Shown piece by piece: positions 1 to 8,475 of a DNA stretch of 64,000 nt. The stretch is taken from NCBI RefSeq assembly GCF_022531965.1, contig NZ_CP092831.1, positions 3,543,001 to 3,607,000 on the forward strand, read 5' to 3'. The translations under genes and the position numbers were made by a program. The notes beneath the pieces are model-generated. The model made no database searches, was not told the DNA's origin, and was given only the letters and a program-made list of their open reading frames with translations. This stretch comes from Paenibacillus peoriae (GTDB lineage Bacteria > Bacillota > Bacilli > Paenibacillales > Paenibacillaceae). Within the stretch, counting starts at the first letter, position 1. Each line of letters opens with the position of its first letter.

Positions 1-295
1 TCATGTTCATTGGATTTTCCTCTAACAACATATCGTACAGATCCGGTAGTCGATAAACCGGGATATATAAAATTCGTTCGCCCCACGATTTGGTAACAGC
101 CTCCAGCCAGCCCCGGGCACGTAATCCACGCAGTGCCAGTTTCGTTTCGACTCCGCTTAACGATCCCCGGGTAAGCTGTATAGGTTCTTCTTCCTTCATG
201 GGCTGTCCCGCGTGCCGAATAAAGCATCGTCTAAGTACCAGCAGCTCATCCGATGAAAGCTCATTCCAGCTGTCTTGCGTGTTCGTTACGCCCAT
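1..295 (-). CDS. Helicase-associated protein, partial (C-terminus off the left edge)
   Basis: An open frame of 98 codons starts with ATG at 295 and runs off the left edge without a stop. It begins MGVTNTQDSWNELSSDELLV and looks like a soluble winged-helix-type N-terminus. It starts 6 bases after the stop of the XPB helicase gene. Its AAGGAGG ribosome binding site lies over the last codons of the helicase gene, so the two are very probably cotranscribed and translationally coupled. In Paenibacillus and relatives the gene after the XPB-type helicase usually encodes a helicase-associated (XPB/Ssl2 N-terminal-like) protein. I infer that identity from position; the visible part has no diagnostic motif. 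Confidence 0.6.
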   Translation of the reverse strand, partial: MGVTNTQDSWNELSSDELLVLRRCFIRHAGQPMKEEEPIQLTRGSLSGVETKLALRGLRARGWLEAVTKSWGERILYIPVYRLPDLYDMLLEENPMNM

Positions 296-301
296 TCTTG
301 A

Positions 302-2068
302 TTAGGCCTCCTTTTTCTTTCCACGATCTCCAGACTTAGCATCCCTGCTTCCAATAGCCTCTGTCACACTAAATCTGCGAACCGCATATTCATAGCCTTG
401 CTCAATCAGGAACAGCTGACGACGAGCTGCAAAATCCATCTCCTTGCTATTCTCCGTCACTAGAGCATAAAAATAAGCTTTATTCTCGCCTGACTTTGGT
501 CGCAAAATGCGTCCCAGTCGCTGCGCTTCTTCCTGGCGAGAGCCAAAGCTGCCCGATACCTCTATGGCTACTGCTGCATCCGGCAGATCCACCGCAAAGT
601 TTGCAACCTTGGACACCAATAGGGTCCGAATTGCACCCTTGCGGAATGCATCAAACCAACGTACCCGCTCCGTCTGGCTCATTGAACCCGTAATCAGTGG
701 GACACCGAGCTCCTGAGCCAATGTACGCAACTGGTCCAAATATTGACCAATAATGAGCGTGGGCAAACCACTGTGCTGCTGCATCAGGCTACGCACCGCC
801 TCCAGTTTGATCGGATTTTCGGCTGCAATTCGGTACTGCTGTCTGCCCTCAGCACGCATACTGCGCTCCAAAAGTTCAGCTGTCATTGGAAGCCGCAACT
901 CCACACAATCGACCTGAGCGATCCAGCCCTGTCGCTCCAGCTCCTTCCATGGCATATCATACCGTTTGGGCCCAATTAAAGAGAACACATCCCGTTCACA
1001 ACCATCCTCTCGAACCAGCGTGGCCGTTAACCCCAAACGACGGGTAGCCTGAATGTCAGCCGTCGCCCGGAATACTGGCGCGGGCAGCAAATGAACCTCA
1101 TCATATATAATGAGTCCCCACTTCCGCTCACTCAGCAGTTTCATATGCTCAAAATCCCCATCCTTGGTGCGACGGTGTGTCAAAATTTGGTATGTTGCCA
1201 CCGTAATCGGGCGCACTTCTTTTTTCTGACCACTATATTCCCCGATGGAATCGGCAGAAATATCCGTCTTTTGCTTTAATTCTTCTACCCATTGCCGTAC
1301 AGAAGTAGTATTAGATGTTAGAATAAGCACTTCACACTGAAGCCGATTCATCACCGCCATGCCTATCACTGTTTTTCCAGCTCCGCATGGAAGCACCAGT
1401 ACACCACTACCCCCTAAGCCGTCCGCTCCTTCAAACGCATCAGCGGCCTTTACTTGATAATCACGAAGCTGCAACTTCGTTTGTCCCTTTCCCAAGGTAA
1501 AACTAAGCTGATTCCCTTCAAGATAGCCTGCCGTATCCACAACGGGATATCCCAAGCGAGTTAATTCCTGCTTGAGCAAGCCCCGATTTTCGGGCGGGAC
1601 CGATGCGCTTTCCTCATCAACGCGAAGTAAACCAAGCTGTTTTAGCTCTTGCTTGGTCAGTAGCTCATCCAGTAAAGCGGGGGTCTCTGCTGCCAAGATC
1701 AAGTGATCACCTATTGTATAGCTGTTGGCTTTCCCTGTCTTTATACCTCCGTCTTCTTTCGTACCTCGTGAAAGCGTCAACGTCCCATAACGAGAAACGA
1801 GCTGTTCAATATCATTCAACAAATCACGTGGAATATCCCAACGGGACATGGAATACAAACTATTTTGAATGTCCTCAGCACTCCATCCGAGGGCAGCTGC
1901 ATTCCACAAAGACAGTGGAGTGATGTGGTATGTATGAAAAGCGGACGGACTTTTAACCAGCTCCGCATAAATCTGCAACTGTGAACGAGCCCATTCCGAA
2001 CCGGGCAAGCCCATTTCCAGCAGAACGGTAAAATCACGTTGTACAATACAAGGATGATCTGGATTCAT
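302..2068 (-). CDS. DNA repair helicase, XPB type (superfamily 2)
   Basis: ATP-dependent DNA helicase of 588 residues resembling bacterial XPB/RAD25 enzymes, cytoplasmic, inferred to act in DNA repair. A family-specific N-terminal region covers about residues 1-190. RecA-like domain 1 follows, with the Walker A sequence PCGAGKT near 228-233 and the DEVH box near 323. Domain 2 ends with the motif VI sequence QRLGRILRPK. The length fits bacterial XPB. I chose ATG at 2068 because AGGAGG lies 6 bases upstream; an in-frame ATG 8 codons earlier has no comparable site. The following gene starts 6 bases after the stop, so the pair forms an operon. Confidence 0.92.
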   Translation of the reverse strand: MNPDHPCIVQRDFTVLLEMGLPGSEWARSQLQIYAELVKSPSAFHTYHITPLSLWNAAALGWSAEDIQNSLYSMSRWDIPRDLLNDIEQLVSRYGTLTLSRGTKEDGGIKTGKANSYTIGDHLILAAETPALLDELLTKQELKQLGLLRVDEESASVPPENRGLLKQELTRLGYPVVDTAGYLEGNQLSFTLGKGQTKLQLRDYQVKAADAFEGADGLGGSGVLVLPCGAGKTVIGMAVMNRLQCEVLILTSNTTSVRQWVEELKQKTDISADSIGEYSGQKKEVRPITVATYQILTHRRTKDGDFEHMKLLSERKWGLIIYDEVHLLPAPVFRATADIQATRRLGLTATLVREDGCERDVFSLIGPKRYDMPWKELERQGWIAQVDCVELRLPMTAELLERSMRAEGRQQYRIAAENPIKLEAVRSLMQQHSGLPTLIIGQYLDQLRTLAQELGVPLITGSMSQTERVRWFDAFRKGAIRTLLVSKVANFAVDLPDAAVAIEVSGSFGSRQEEAQRLGRILRPKSGENKAYFYALVTENSKEMDFAARRQLFLIEQGYEYAVRRFSVTEAIGSRDAKSGDRGKKKEA

Positions 2069-2278
2069 GACTACCTCCTGATAATCTAACAATACATCAT
2101 TTTAAAGTTGAATCAATTTCATAACTCATTAAAGTTTGGTGGTTGTAATTAGATACAGACAAATCGAATCATTTTGATCTATATCTAGTTTTGATTGAAG
2201 CAGCTAAAGGTATTATGAAATTGATTCAGTTATATAATAAATAGCTTATCCGTTTATTCGAATATCAACCAGAATAGC

Positions 2279-2311
2279 AAGGAGTCCAACCCATATTCGG
2301 GTTGAACTCCT
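2279..2311 (-). terminator. Inverted repeat downstream of the CBS-domain gene, possible terminator
   Basis: A 13-base arm (2280-2292) pairs almost perfectly with 2299-2311 around a 6-base loop. A second small palindrome (TTAACCCC/GGCGTTAA) lies between it and the stop at 2366. There is no clean T-run on the minus strand, so termination is only a suggestion. Confidence 0.4.
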
Positions 2312-2365
2312 GATTTAACGCCCGGGGTTAAGCCCCCCCAACAAATGCCTACCTTAATTATTCTT

Positions 2366-2794
2366 CTAGTGGACCTGCTCGGAAATATGACTAAGCGCCT
2401 CTCCAGCGTTGTCTGCAAAAATATTACGAACAGCCAAATCCCCGATTGAGACAATCCCGATCAGACGGTCTCCTTCCGTCACAGGCAACCGACGGATTTG
2501 CTGCTCCGCCATCAGTTCAGCTGCTTGGTCCACCGACATGTCCGCACTGGCTGTACGAATACCTGTCGTCATAACCGTATCGACTGAACCCGAACCCGAA
2601 TTTTTAGCCGCATAACCGCGAACGACAAGATCACGGTCCGTTACTACGCCGATCAACTTATCACTGCCTTCGCTTTCCACAACCGGAATAAAACCAGTAT
2701 CATTGTCCTTCATTTTGACCGCAATTTCATAAATATTGTCCTGCGGGGTAACCGTTACGCATTCTTTAGTCATAACTTCCTGAACCTTTTTCAT
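2366..2794 (-). CDS. CBS-domain protein
   Basis: A protein of 142 residues made of two tandem CBS motifs (about 8-60 and 72-125) and nothing else. Such small Bateman modules usually bind adenine nucleotides or similar ligands and act as cytoplasmic sensors; the partner is unknown. Typical CBS sequences are visible: VMTKECVTVTPQDNI, IGVVTDRDLVVRG, PVTEGDRLIGIVSIGDLA. The start at 2794 is supported by GGAGGGAG just upstream. A longer in-frame reading to 2872 exists but lacks a ribosome binding site. The gene lies 84 bases after the M20 amidohydrolase in the same direction and may be cotranscribed with it. Confidence 0.85.
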   Translation of the reverse strand: MKKVQEVMTKECVTVTPQDNIYEIAVKMKDNDTGFIPVVESEGSDKLIGVVTDRDLVVRGYAAKNSGSGSVDTVMTTGIRTASADMSVDQAAELMAEQQIRRLPVTEGDRLIGIVSIGDLAVRNIFADNAGEALSHISEQVH

Positions 2795-2878
2795 GGGTAC
2801 TCCCTCCTTTTCAAGAGTAGGGTACCCCATTTCATTCAGCTCATACTCCAGATTGAACCGTTCCCAATTCAACTCATT

Positions 2879-4084
2879 TTAGCCCTTAATTGCCCCTGCT
2901 TTTCGTTCCGCAGCGTATCCCGTAGACATCGCAATAAACAACCGAACCGCGTTAATCATAGCATCCTCATCAAAGTCAAATTTAGGATGATGGTGTGGAT
3001 AAACCGCTCCTTTAGCTGGGTTACCCGCTCCTACGAACATGAAGCAACCTGGCACACGTTCCAAATAATACGCAAAATCTTCAGCAGGCATCAGCTTCGA
3101 CGCTTCCTGTACATTCTCCTTGCCGAAAACAGATTTTGCTTCATTAAAGAAACGAGATGCTTCATGTGCGTCATTGACAACTGGTGGGTATCCCATAATA
3201 TAGCGAACCTGTGCTGTTGTACCGTATGTTGCGGCTGTGAGCTCTGTTACCTCATGCAGTCGCTCCTTCATCACCGTTCGTGTCTCCTCATCAAACGTAC
3301 GAATCGTTCCACTCAAGCGACACGTTTCTGCGATCACATTTTGCGCAGAGCCCCCTTGGATGGTTCCCACCGTCAGCACGGCAGGTCGTAATGGGTCGAC
3401 TGAACGACTTACGACACTTTGCAATTGCATGACAAGAGCTGAGCCCGCCACGACACTATCATTAGTGGACTGAGGCATCCCACCATGCCCACCCTTACCT
3501 GTGATTTCAATATAAAAATCATCTGCCGCCGCCATCAGCGGCCCTGCACAACTCCCAGCCGTTCCGACAGGAAAAGGTGTCCATAAATGGATACCATAAA
3601 TGACGTCCACACCTTCCAATATACCATCCTTTATTACACTGACCGCTCCGCCAGGCAGCAATTCCTCCGCAGGTTGGAACAACAACCGAATTTCTCCTTG
3701 CAGCTCGTCCCGATTCAGACTGAAATAGTAAGCCGTTCCAAGTAGCGCGGATGTATGTCCATCATGGCCGCAAGCATGCATGGCTCCGTCTACGTTGGAG
3801 CGATATTCACATTCCTTTTCATCCTGAATAGGAAGAGCATCCATATCGGCACGCAGCAGGACGACAGGCCCGGGTTTAGCACCACGAATGGTGCCTACAA
3901 CACCGTGTCCCCCTACCTGACGGCGAATCTCGATTCCCCAACTCTCCAACTTATCCGCTACAAAAGCTGCGGTTTTGCTTTCCTGAAAGGAAATTTCGGG
4001 ATTCTTATGTAAATGTCTACGCCACTCCACCATATTTTCTTGCAACTGGTCAAACCAGGTCTTGTCTATCGCATGTTGTGTCAT
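2879..4084 (-). CDS. M20 family amidohydrolase (N-acyl-amino acid/hippurate hydrolase type)
   Basis: Zinc-dependent amidohydrolase of 401 residues from the M20D group, which removes acyl groups from N-acyl amino acids or related amides in the cytoplasm. The metal-site sequence HACGHDGH is near residue 105, the acidic pair PAEE near 140, and a glycine-rich dimerisation domain (GKGGHGGMPQ) near 195. The C-terminal PHHHPKFDFDEDA signature is typical of the family. GGAGAGG lies upstream of the ATG. The true substrate cannot be read from sequence; peptidoglycan fragment, acyl amino acid and diaminopimelate derivatives are all handled by relatives. Confidence 0.9.
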   Translation of the reverse strand: MTQHAIDKTWFDQLQENMVEWRRHLHKNPEISFQESKTAAFVADKLESWGIEIRRQVGGHGVVGTIRGAKPGPVVLLRADMDALPIQDEKECEYRSNVDGAMHACGHDGHTSALLGTAYYFSLNRDELQGEIRLLFQPAEELLPGGAVSVIKDGILEGVDVIYGIHLWTPFPVGTAGSCAGPLMAAADDFYIEITGKGGHGGMPQSTNDSVVAGSALVMQLQSVVSRSVDPLRPAVLTVGTIQGGSAQNVIAETCRLSGTIRTFDEETRTVMKERLHEVTELTAATYGTTAQVRYIMGYPPVVNDAHEASRFFNEAKSVFGKENVQEASKLMPAEDFAYYLERVPGCFMFVGAGNPAKGAVYPHHHPKFDFDEDAMINAVRLFIAMSTGYAAERKAGAIKG

Positions 4085-4333
4085 AATGCTCCACCTCTCC
4101 TTTTAAAGCACCGGGCAAGTTCCCGATTCATCATGCAGCGTCACCACGTATGCACCGCTGCTCTCAAGTCTTCATTTTTATCCTATTGTAGCAGATATGG
4201 AATTGTTGTGATATCTGTTGCTCCAGGGAGGTTGCAGAAGCCCATCAAACATAATATGATAAAATGGGTAAACGATAAAATGATAACCGTCTGCGAGGAA
4301 TATACCTTGTGGCGAATACCGGGGGAAGCTGAT

Positions 4334-5593
4334 ATGAGAAATACGAAGCCGGAGACTCGAAGAAGAGGCACACCGGATTTCCAATTGCTGATCCTCACTT
4401 TGTTACTGGTTGGATTCGGTGTAATTATGGTATTTAGCTCCAGCTCCAGCGTAGCTTTGCTGAATAAAGAATACAATTTTGACTCTTTATATTTTGTGAA
4501 GCGCCAATCTGCATTTGCTGTACTTGGACTTTTTATTATGTTGGTAGCTATGAATATTAAGATGGAAAAATATAAAAAGCTTTTTGTACCTTTATTTTTC
4601 ATAACTATATTACTGCTAATCATCGTTCTTTTTACAGGCTCACTTAACGGCGCAAAAAGCTGGCTCAGGTTTGGTAGTGTTGGCTTCCAGCCAACGGAGC
4701 TTGCGAAAATTTCCATCATTCTTTACTTATCTGCACTGATTGTCAAAAAAGGAGATCGCTTTAGAGATCTGCGGACTGGCTACATACCTGTAACCGTCAT
4801 TGTAGGCTGTGTTGCAGGACTCATCATGCTTCAACCTGATTTAGGCTCCTGCTTCATTTTGGTTGCTACGAGTGGTCTGATTATTTATGCCGGGGGAGCC
4901 AGTGTCAAGCATATTACAGCATCAATTGTTCTGCTCGTGCTAGGCGCCTCCATTGTATTTGGTATTGGGTCGTTGTTTGGAGGAGATTCTGGAACCACAG
5001 ATGGACAAGCTGCTGCCAAGCAAGATTACAAAATCGGACGCTTTCAGGCCTTTCTTAATCCCGAGAAATATAGACAAGGAACGGGATACAATCTGGTACA
5101 GTCCTTGCAAGCTATAGGTGAAGGCGGCTTAAACGGGTCAGGATTTGGTAAAGGTATTATCAAGCTTCACTATCTTCCTAATTCATTTAATGATTTTATC
5201 TTTTCTGTAATTGGTGAAGAATTCGGATTTATCGGAACAGCCATATTCCTGATGCTATATTTGTATTTCATTTGGCGAGGCATGATCATTGCTCTGCGTT
5301 GCCATGATCCGTTCGGAACGTTGGTAGGCACCGGTATCATGGGTTTGATCGCCATTCAGGCCTTCATTAACATCGGCGGTGTAACCCAAACAATTCCAAT
5401 CACTGGCGTAACGCTTCCATTTATCAGCTTTGGTGGCTCCTCCTTGCTTGTCATGATGTTTTCGATGGGCATTATGCTCAGTATTTCTCGTGAGAACACC
5501 AAACAAGCGGTGCAGGAACGCACCACAGGGGTAGCTGTCCGTAATGAAGTACCCAATCGCTTTCAAACTCGTAGAACCAACCGTTTTCGCTAA
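4334..5593 (+). CDS. ftsW: FtsW/RodA/SpoVE family SEDS glycosyltransferase
   Basis: Integral membrane peptidoglycan polymerase of the SEDS family, 419 residues with about ten membrane segments, acting with a class B PBP at the septum. Family sequences include LRFGSVGFQPTELAK in the middle and GVTLPFISFGGSSLL near the C-terminus. The large extracellular loop holds LNPEKYRQGTGYNLVQS and the IGEEFGF motif. The frame is open for 107 codons upstream, but that stretch does not look like a SEDS N-terminus. I start at 4334, where MRNTKPETRRRGTPDFQLL matches the normal cytoplasmic lead; the ribosome binding site (GGGGGAAG) is mediocre. SpoVE is an alternative name, since sequence alone does not separate the paralogues. 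Confidence 0.85.
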   Translation: MRNTKPETRRRGTPDFQLLILTLLLVGFGVIMVFSSSSSVALLNKEYNFDSLYFVKRQSAFAVLGLFIMLVAMNIKMEKYKKLFVPLFFITILLLIIVLFTGSLNGAKSWLRFGSVGFQPTELAKISIILYLSALIVKKGDRFRDLRTGYIPVTVIVGCVAGLIMLQPDLGSCFILVATSGLIIYAGGASVKHITASIVLLVLGASIVFGIGSLFGGDSGTTDGQAAAKQDYKIGRFQAFLNPEKYRQGTGYNLVQSLQAIGEGGLNGSGFGKGIIKLHYLPNSFNDFIFSVIGEEFGFIGTAIFLMLYLYFIWRGMIIALRCHDPFGTLVGTGIMGLIAIQAFINIGGVTQTIPITGVTLPFISFGGSSLLVMMFSMGIMLSISRENTKQAVQERTTGVAVRNEVPNRFQTRRTNRFR

Positions 5594-5597
5594 AAAA

Positions 5598-5643
5598 AGA
5601 ACTTCCAAGGACCACTTACAACGGTGGCTTTGGAAGTTCTTTT
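5598..5643 (+). terminator. Intrinsic terminator of ftsW
   Basis: A strong hairpin with arms AGAACTTCCAAGG and its complement, an ACCAC/GGTGG extension and a following TTTT run, directly after the ftsW stop. Confidence 0.9.
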
Positions 5644-5702
5644 GGTTATGTATAAAAATACGGAAACCTTCTGCAAAAATGGCTATGCTGTTGATTCATA
5701 AA

Positions 5703-5745
5703 ACGAAAACTGGCGATTCTATAACCACCAGTTTTCGTGTTTTTA
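5703..5745 (+). terminator. Second tandem intrinsic terminator
   Basis: Arms ACGAAAACTGG and CCAGTTTTCGT are followed by GTTTTTA, about 60 bases after the first terminator. It may catch read-through from ftsW and face the convergent Asp23-like gene. Confidence 0.8.
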
Positions 5746-5819
5746 TTCGGGTTATCCTACGGAATTCCCGGCATGTATACAATTGGTTAAAAATGTAGAA
5801 TTATCGGTCCTTGATTCTA

Positions 5820-6185
5820 TTACACTGCGTCGTCCTTGAACGCGACACCTTCCACTTTTACGTTCACTTCCACGACCCGCAAACCTGTCATACTTTCGAC
5901 GGCTTCTCGTACATTTTGCTGAAGAATTCGGGACACCTCATGAATAGGTGTTTCGTAGAGTACGATAATACGTAGATCAATGGCAGCTTCCAGCTGTCCA
6001 ACCTCCACTGATACGCCTTTTTGCACATTTTTACCGCTCAGCCTTTTGGCCCAGCCTTCCGATAAACCGCCTGACATTGCAGCAATGCCCGGTGTCTCTA
6101 ATGCGGCCATCCCGGCAATTTTACCCACGACATCGTTGGAAATCTTGATGTTTCCTGCTTCCAGTTGTTGAATTTGCTCTGCCAT
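5820..6185 (-). CDS. Asp23/Gls24 family envelope stress protein
   Basis: A protein of 121 residues from the Asp23/Gls24 (DUF322) family, small cytoplasmic proteins linked to cell-envelope homeostasis and alkaline stress in Firmicutes. It shows the usual pattern: an N-terminal ISNDVVGKIAGMAALETPGI segment, then VEVGQLEAAIDLRIIVLYETPI, then a C-terminal VEVNVKVEGVAF strand. GGGGGA lies 8 bases upstream of the ATG. It stands alone between ftsW and the calcium antiporter gene. Which paralogue (YqhY- or YloU-like) it represents I cannot say; it is not next to the acc or fatty-acid genes that mark YqhY. Confidence 0.88.
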   Translation of the reverse strand: MAEQIQQLEAGNIKISNDVVGKIAGMAALETPGIAAMSGGLSEGWAKRLSGKNVQKGVSVEVGQLEAAIDLRIIVLYETPIHEVSRILQQNVREAVESMTGLRVVEVNVKVEGVAFKDDAV

Positions 6186-6275
6186 GACCTATGTCCCCCT
6201 TCATCCATCCTTTATTTGTATTGTAAAGCCTCAGCCACTCCAAATGCAAACCCTACGTATGAAAAACAACTTTCG

Positions 6276-6304
6276 TTTACAACCTATATCATTTTGGGTA
6301 TATT
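6276..6304 (+). promoter_or_regulatory. Predicted sigma-A promoter for the Ca2+/H+ antiporter
   Basis: TTTACA (6276-6281) and TATATT (6299-6304) are separated by exactly 17 bases. Transcription would start near 6311, giving a 5' leader of about 190 bases before the TTG start at 6500. Confidence 0.6.
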
Positions 6305-6327
6305 AATTTAGAAAATCCATACAAGTG

Positions 6328-6443
6328 AGCATTTTGCATAAACCCCAAGAGTGTTTTCCAATCAGCAATATATAGATCGAAACGCTTTAGTTCGTCTATA
6401 TATTGTACTTATGTGCGATGGGAATCGAATTATGCAAAATGCT
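6328..6443 (+). promoter_or_regulatory. Candidate folded 5' leader (three stacked helices)
   Basis: The outer helix is a perfect 14-base inverted repeat (AGCATTTTGCATAA, ending at 6342, with TTATGCAAAATGCT at 6430-6443). A middle helix pairs 6356-6363 with 6417-6424 (7 of 8 pairs). The inner hairpin pairs 6367-6381 with 6391-6404 (14 pairs, one bulged T) around the loop ACGCTTTAG. Lying inside the predicted untranslated leader of a cation exporter gene, it looks like a cis-regulatory RNA or a pair of operators. I do not recognise the yybP-ykoY consensus in it. Confidence 0.5.
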
Positions 6444-6499
6444 GAAGTGACAGCTTTCACCAAACTTGTACACATTTATTGATATCGAGGTGCTCTTCA

Positions 6500-7570
6500 T
6501 TGAAAAAATGGTTATCTCCCGCTTTGCTTATAGCGACATTTGCTCTTAGCGCAGTCGCTCATTACACGCATTGGAACGCTATAGCCCAATTTGTCATTTG
6601 TGCAATTTCTGTTGTATTCGTAGCCGGTTTCCTCGGCAGGGCGACCGAAAGCGTCGCGCATTATGCTGGCCAACGTTTAGGTGGATTCTTAAATGCCACC
6701 TTTGGTAACGCAGCCGAACTGATCATCGCCATCTTTCTTGTTAAAGAAGGTCTTTACGATATGGTAAAGGCCAGTCTTACCGGTTCTATCATCGGCAATC
6801 TGCTGTTGGTGCTAGGAGCAAGTCTGTTCGCTGGCGGTTTAAAGTACAAAGTACAAAATTTCAATATATCGCTGGCTGGATTAAGTGGTTCTCTGATGAT
6901 TGTGGCTGTTATTGCCTTGTTCGTTCCAGCTGTCTTTTTGAACACACACGTTATCACGGATAGCGAATCAGATACGCTCAGCCTCATTGTCGCAGGCACG
7001 CTCATTGTCGCGTATATTGCGTGGCTTATTTTTTCTATGATTACGCATAAGGACTATTTATCTGATGTGACCGAACAAAAAGATGAAGAATTACCACATG
7101 AGCATGCCCCTGTATGGTCCAGAAACAAATCCATTGCCTATTTGATACTTGCTACCGTCATGGTCGCTTTTGTCAGCGAATGGCTGGTAGGTACGCTGGA
7201 GGTGTTTACGACCCAATTTGGGCTCAGCGAATTGTTCGTAGGTGCCTTCCTCGTCGCTATTATTGGTAATGCAGCCGAACACAGCGCTGCTATTTTACTG
7301 GCGATGAAGAATAAAATCGGTGCATCGGTTGAAATAGCTGTCGGCAGCAGTTTGCAAATTGCGCTATTTGTTGCCCCTGTGCTGATATTTGTCAGTTACT
7401 TTATGGGAAACACGATGAATATTGTTTTCACTACTATTGAGCTGGTCGCCATTGCTGTCGCTGTATTTATCGCCAAATCCATCACCCAAGACGGCTCAAC
7501 CAACTGGTATGAGGGGCTCATGCTATTGGTAGTGTATGTATTGTTAGGTGTATCCTTCTTTCTTGTGTAG
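6500..7570 (+). CDS. caxA: Ca2+/H+ antiporter, CaCA/CAX family
   Basis: Membrane exchanger of 356 residues that exports Ca2+ in return for protons, like B. subtilis YfkE/ChaA. It has about eleven membrane segments and the two CAX signature repeats GNAAELIIAIFLVKEG (near 65) and GNAAEHSAAILLAMKNKIG (near 260), whose glutamates bind the ion. A hydrophilic acidic linker with HEHAP separates the halves. I use the TTG start at 6500: GAGGTG lies 8 bases upstream, and the protein then begins MKKWLSPALLIATF as in homologues. The frame is open seven codons further upstream, where no ribosome binding site is seen. Its long structured leader suggests control by ion level, which is inference. Confidence 0.9.
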   Translation: MKKWLSPALLIATFALSAVAHYTHWNAIAQFVICAISVVFVAGFLGRATESVAHYAGQRLGGFLNATFGNAAELIIAIFLVKEGLYDMVKASLTGSIIGNLLLVLGASLFAGGLKYKVQNFNISLAGLSGSLMIVAVIALFVPAVFLNTHVITDSESDTLSLIVAGTLIVAYIAWLIFSMITHKDYLSDVTEQKDEELPHEHAPVWSRNKSIAYLILATVMVAFVSEWLVGTLEVFTTQFGLSELFVGAFLVAIIGNAAEHSAAILLAMKNKIGASVEIAVGSSLQIALFVAPVLIFVSYFMGNTMNIVFTTIELVAIAVAVFIAKSITQDGSTNWYEGLMLLVVYVLLGVSFFLV

Positions 7571-7585
7571 CTTTTTAAGGTTTTA

Positions 7586-7646
7586 AAATGTTCATTAGGA
7601 TGGTGGAAGGGGATGCGCTTTTACCATCCTAAAAGAACATTTTTTT
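7586..7646 (+). terminator. Intrinsic terminator of caxA
   Basis: Arms AAATGTTC...AGGATGGT and ACCATCCT...GAACATTT are followed by a T-run, just after the stop. Confidence 0.85.
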
Positions 7647-7660
7647 AAAAAAAGGTATCA

Positions 7661-7690
7661 AAAAAAGCATGCTCTCAAGCTCCGCATGCT
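7661..7690 (-). terminator. Intrinsic terminator of ylaN
   Basis: AGCATGC and GCATGCT arms enclose an 11-base loop. On the minus strand the hairpin is followed by a T-run, just beyond the ylaN stop. Confidence 0.75.
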
Positions 7691-7711
7691 CTCATCAATT
7701 CAACCGTCTTC

Positions 7712-8002
7712 CTAATTGGCCTTATTATTCATGGCCTCATATAGAATAGCCAGATTGCGTTCCAGCTCACTGACCAGCTGTTTACCTACCATTTCCGGAA
7801 GAAGTCCAGCGCGAACCGCAAAATCCACTTCCTTGGAAAATCCGTACATCTGAGTATCCAGCACTTCCTCATAGAGAGGGCAATAACGGGTTGCCAGATT
7901 CTCCATCTGTACTTCAATAAGCTTCTTTATTTTATCTGCATCTTCCTGAAGCAGATTAATAGCCTTGATATTCAATTGTTCCTGCAAATCAGATGAAGTC
8001 AT
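7712..8002 (-). CDS. ylaN: YlaN family protein (DUF1507)
   Basis: A protein of 96 residues closely resembling B. subtilis YlaN, including [45 protein letters not shown] and the C-terminal [12 protein letters not shown] helix. YlaN is a small helical dimer connected to iron homeostasis; published work reports binding to the Fur repressor. The frame extends 8 codons upstream (MRHRGEES), but GGGGGG sits 8 bases before the ATG at 8002, which I choose. It is a single gene flanked by terminators on both sides. Confidence 0.92.
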   Translation of the reverse strand: MTSSDLQEQLNIKAINLLQEDADKIKKLIEVQMENLATRYCPLYEEVLDTQMYGFSKEVDFAVRAGLLPEMVGKQLVSELERNLAILYEAMNNKAN

Positions 8003-8090
8003 GGATTCTTCCCCCCTATGTCTCAATGTCGCACAAGACGTCCTATCCTTAATATTAGACCAAATTGCAGGCTAATACAAGAACCTGACA

Positions 8091-8128
8091 AAAAAAGCAT
8101 CCCTACAGTTACAGGTAGGGATGCTTTT
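8091..8128 (-). terminator. Intrinsic terminator after the HPr-like gene
   Basis: Perfect 10-base arms GCATCCCTAC/GTAGGGATGC enclose an 8-base loop, with six Ts on the minus strand. It also has Ts on the plus strand. Confidence 0.85.
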
Positions 8129-8143
8129 GCTTCAAGAATAAAG

Positions 8144-8386
8144 TTAGCTGGCTACTGAAATATGAAGTCCGTGCTTCTCGAACACCTCGATGATCGCTTT
8201 CTTGGCTTCCTCCGCATCTGGTCCATGAACGTGTAGTTCATAGCTATGGCTGCTGACTAGGGTCGTAAACAAGCCCAGTATACTTTTCACATCAATATAC
8301 TTATTTTCGGAATGAAGGACGATGGAAGAGGTGAACTTGCTCGCCGTCTGTGCAATTTCAACAACCGCCGCGTTATTATTGGACAT
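8144..8386 (-). CDS. HPr-like protein lacking the phosphorylatable histidine
   Basis: A protein of 80 residues that aligns with the PTS carrier HPr from the first helix onward: QTASKFTSSIVL, then VKSILGLFTTLVSS (the helix-2 region with the regulatory serine corresponding to Ser46), then an acidic ADEEA-like C-terminal helix and KHGL. The first strand and the active-site loop with His15 (GIHARPA in HPr) are absent: the protein starts MSNNNAAVVEIAQTAS where that loop should be. The start is supported by GAGGG 7 bases upstream, and an in-frame stop shortly before it excludes a longer N-terminus. It cannot act as a normal phosphocarrier. A Crh-like regulatory role through the serine is possible but unproven. 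Confidence 0.8.
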   Translation of the reverse strand: MSNNNAAVVEIAQTASKFTSSIVLHSENKYIDVKSILGLFTTLVSSHSYELHVHGPDAEEAKKAIIEVFEKHGLHISVAS

Positions 8387-8475
8387 AGAAATCCCTCGCT
8401 TTACTGAATTGTCATGTATCGTTACTCATCCATAATGATACATTGAAATCGCTTTCTCAGCAAGAACGGATATCG

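Noticed and set aside
4013..4333. 107-codon N-terminal extension of ftsW
   Set aside because: It overlaps the divergent amidohydrolase start and promoter region and does not look like a SEDS N-terminus.
6328..6443. yybP-ykoY manganese riboswitch before caxA
   Set aside because: The position would fit, but I could not find the conserved GGGGAG-type and metal-site loops of that family.
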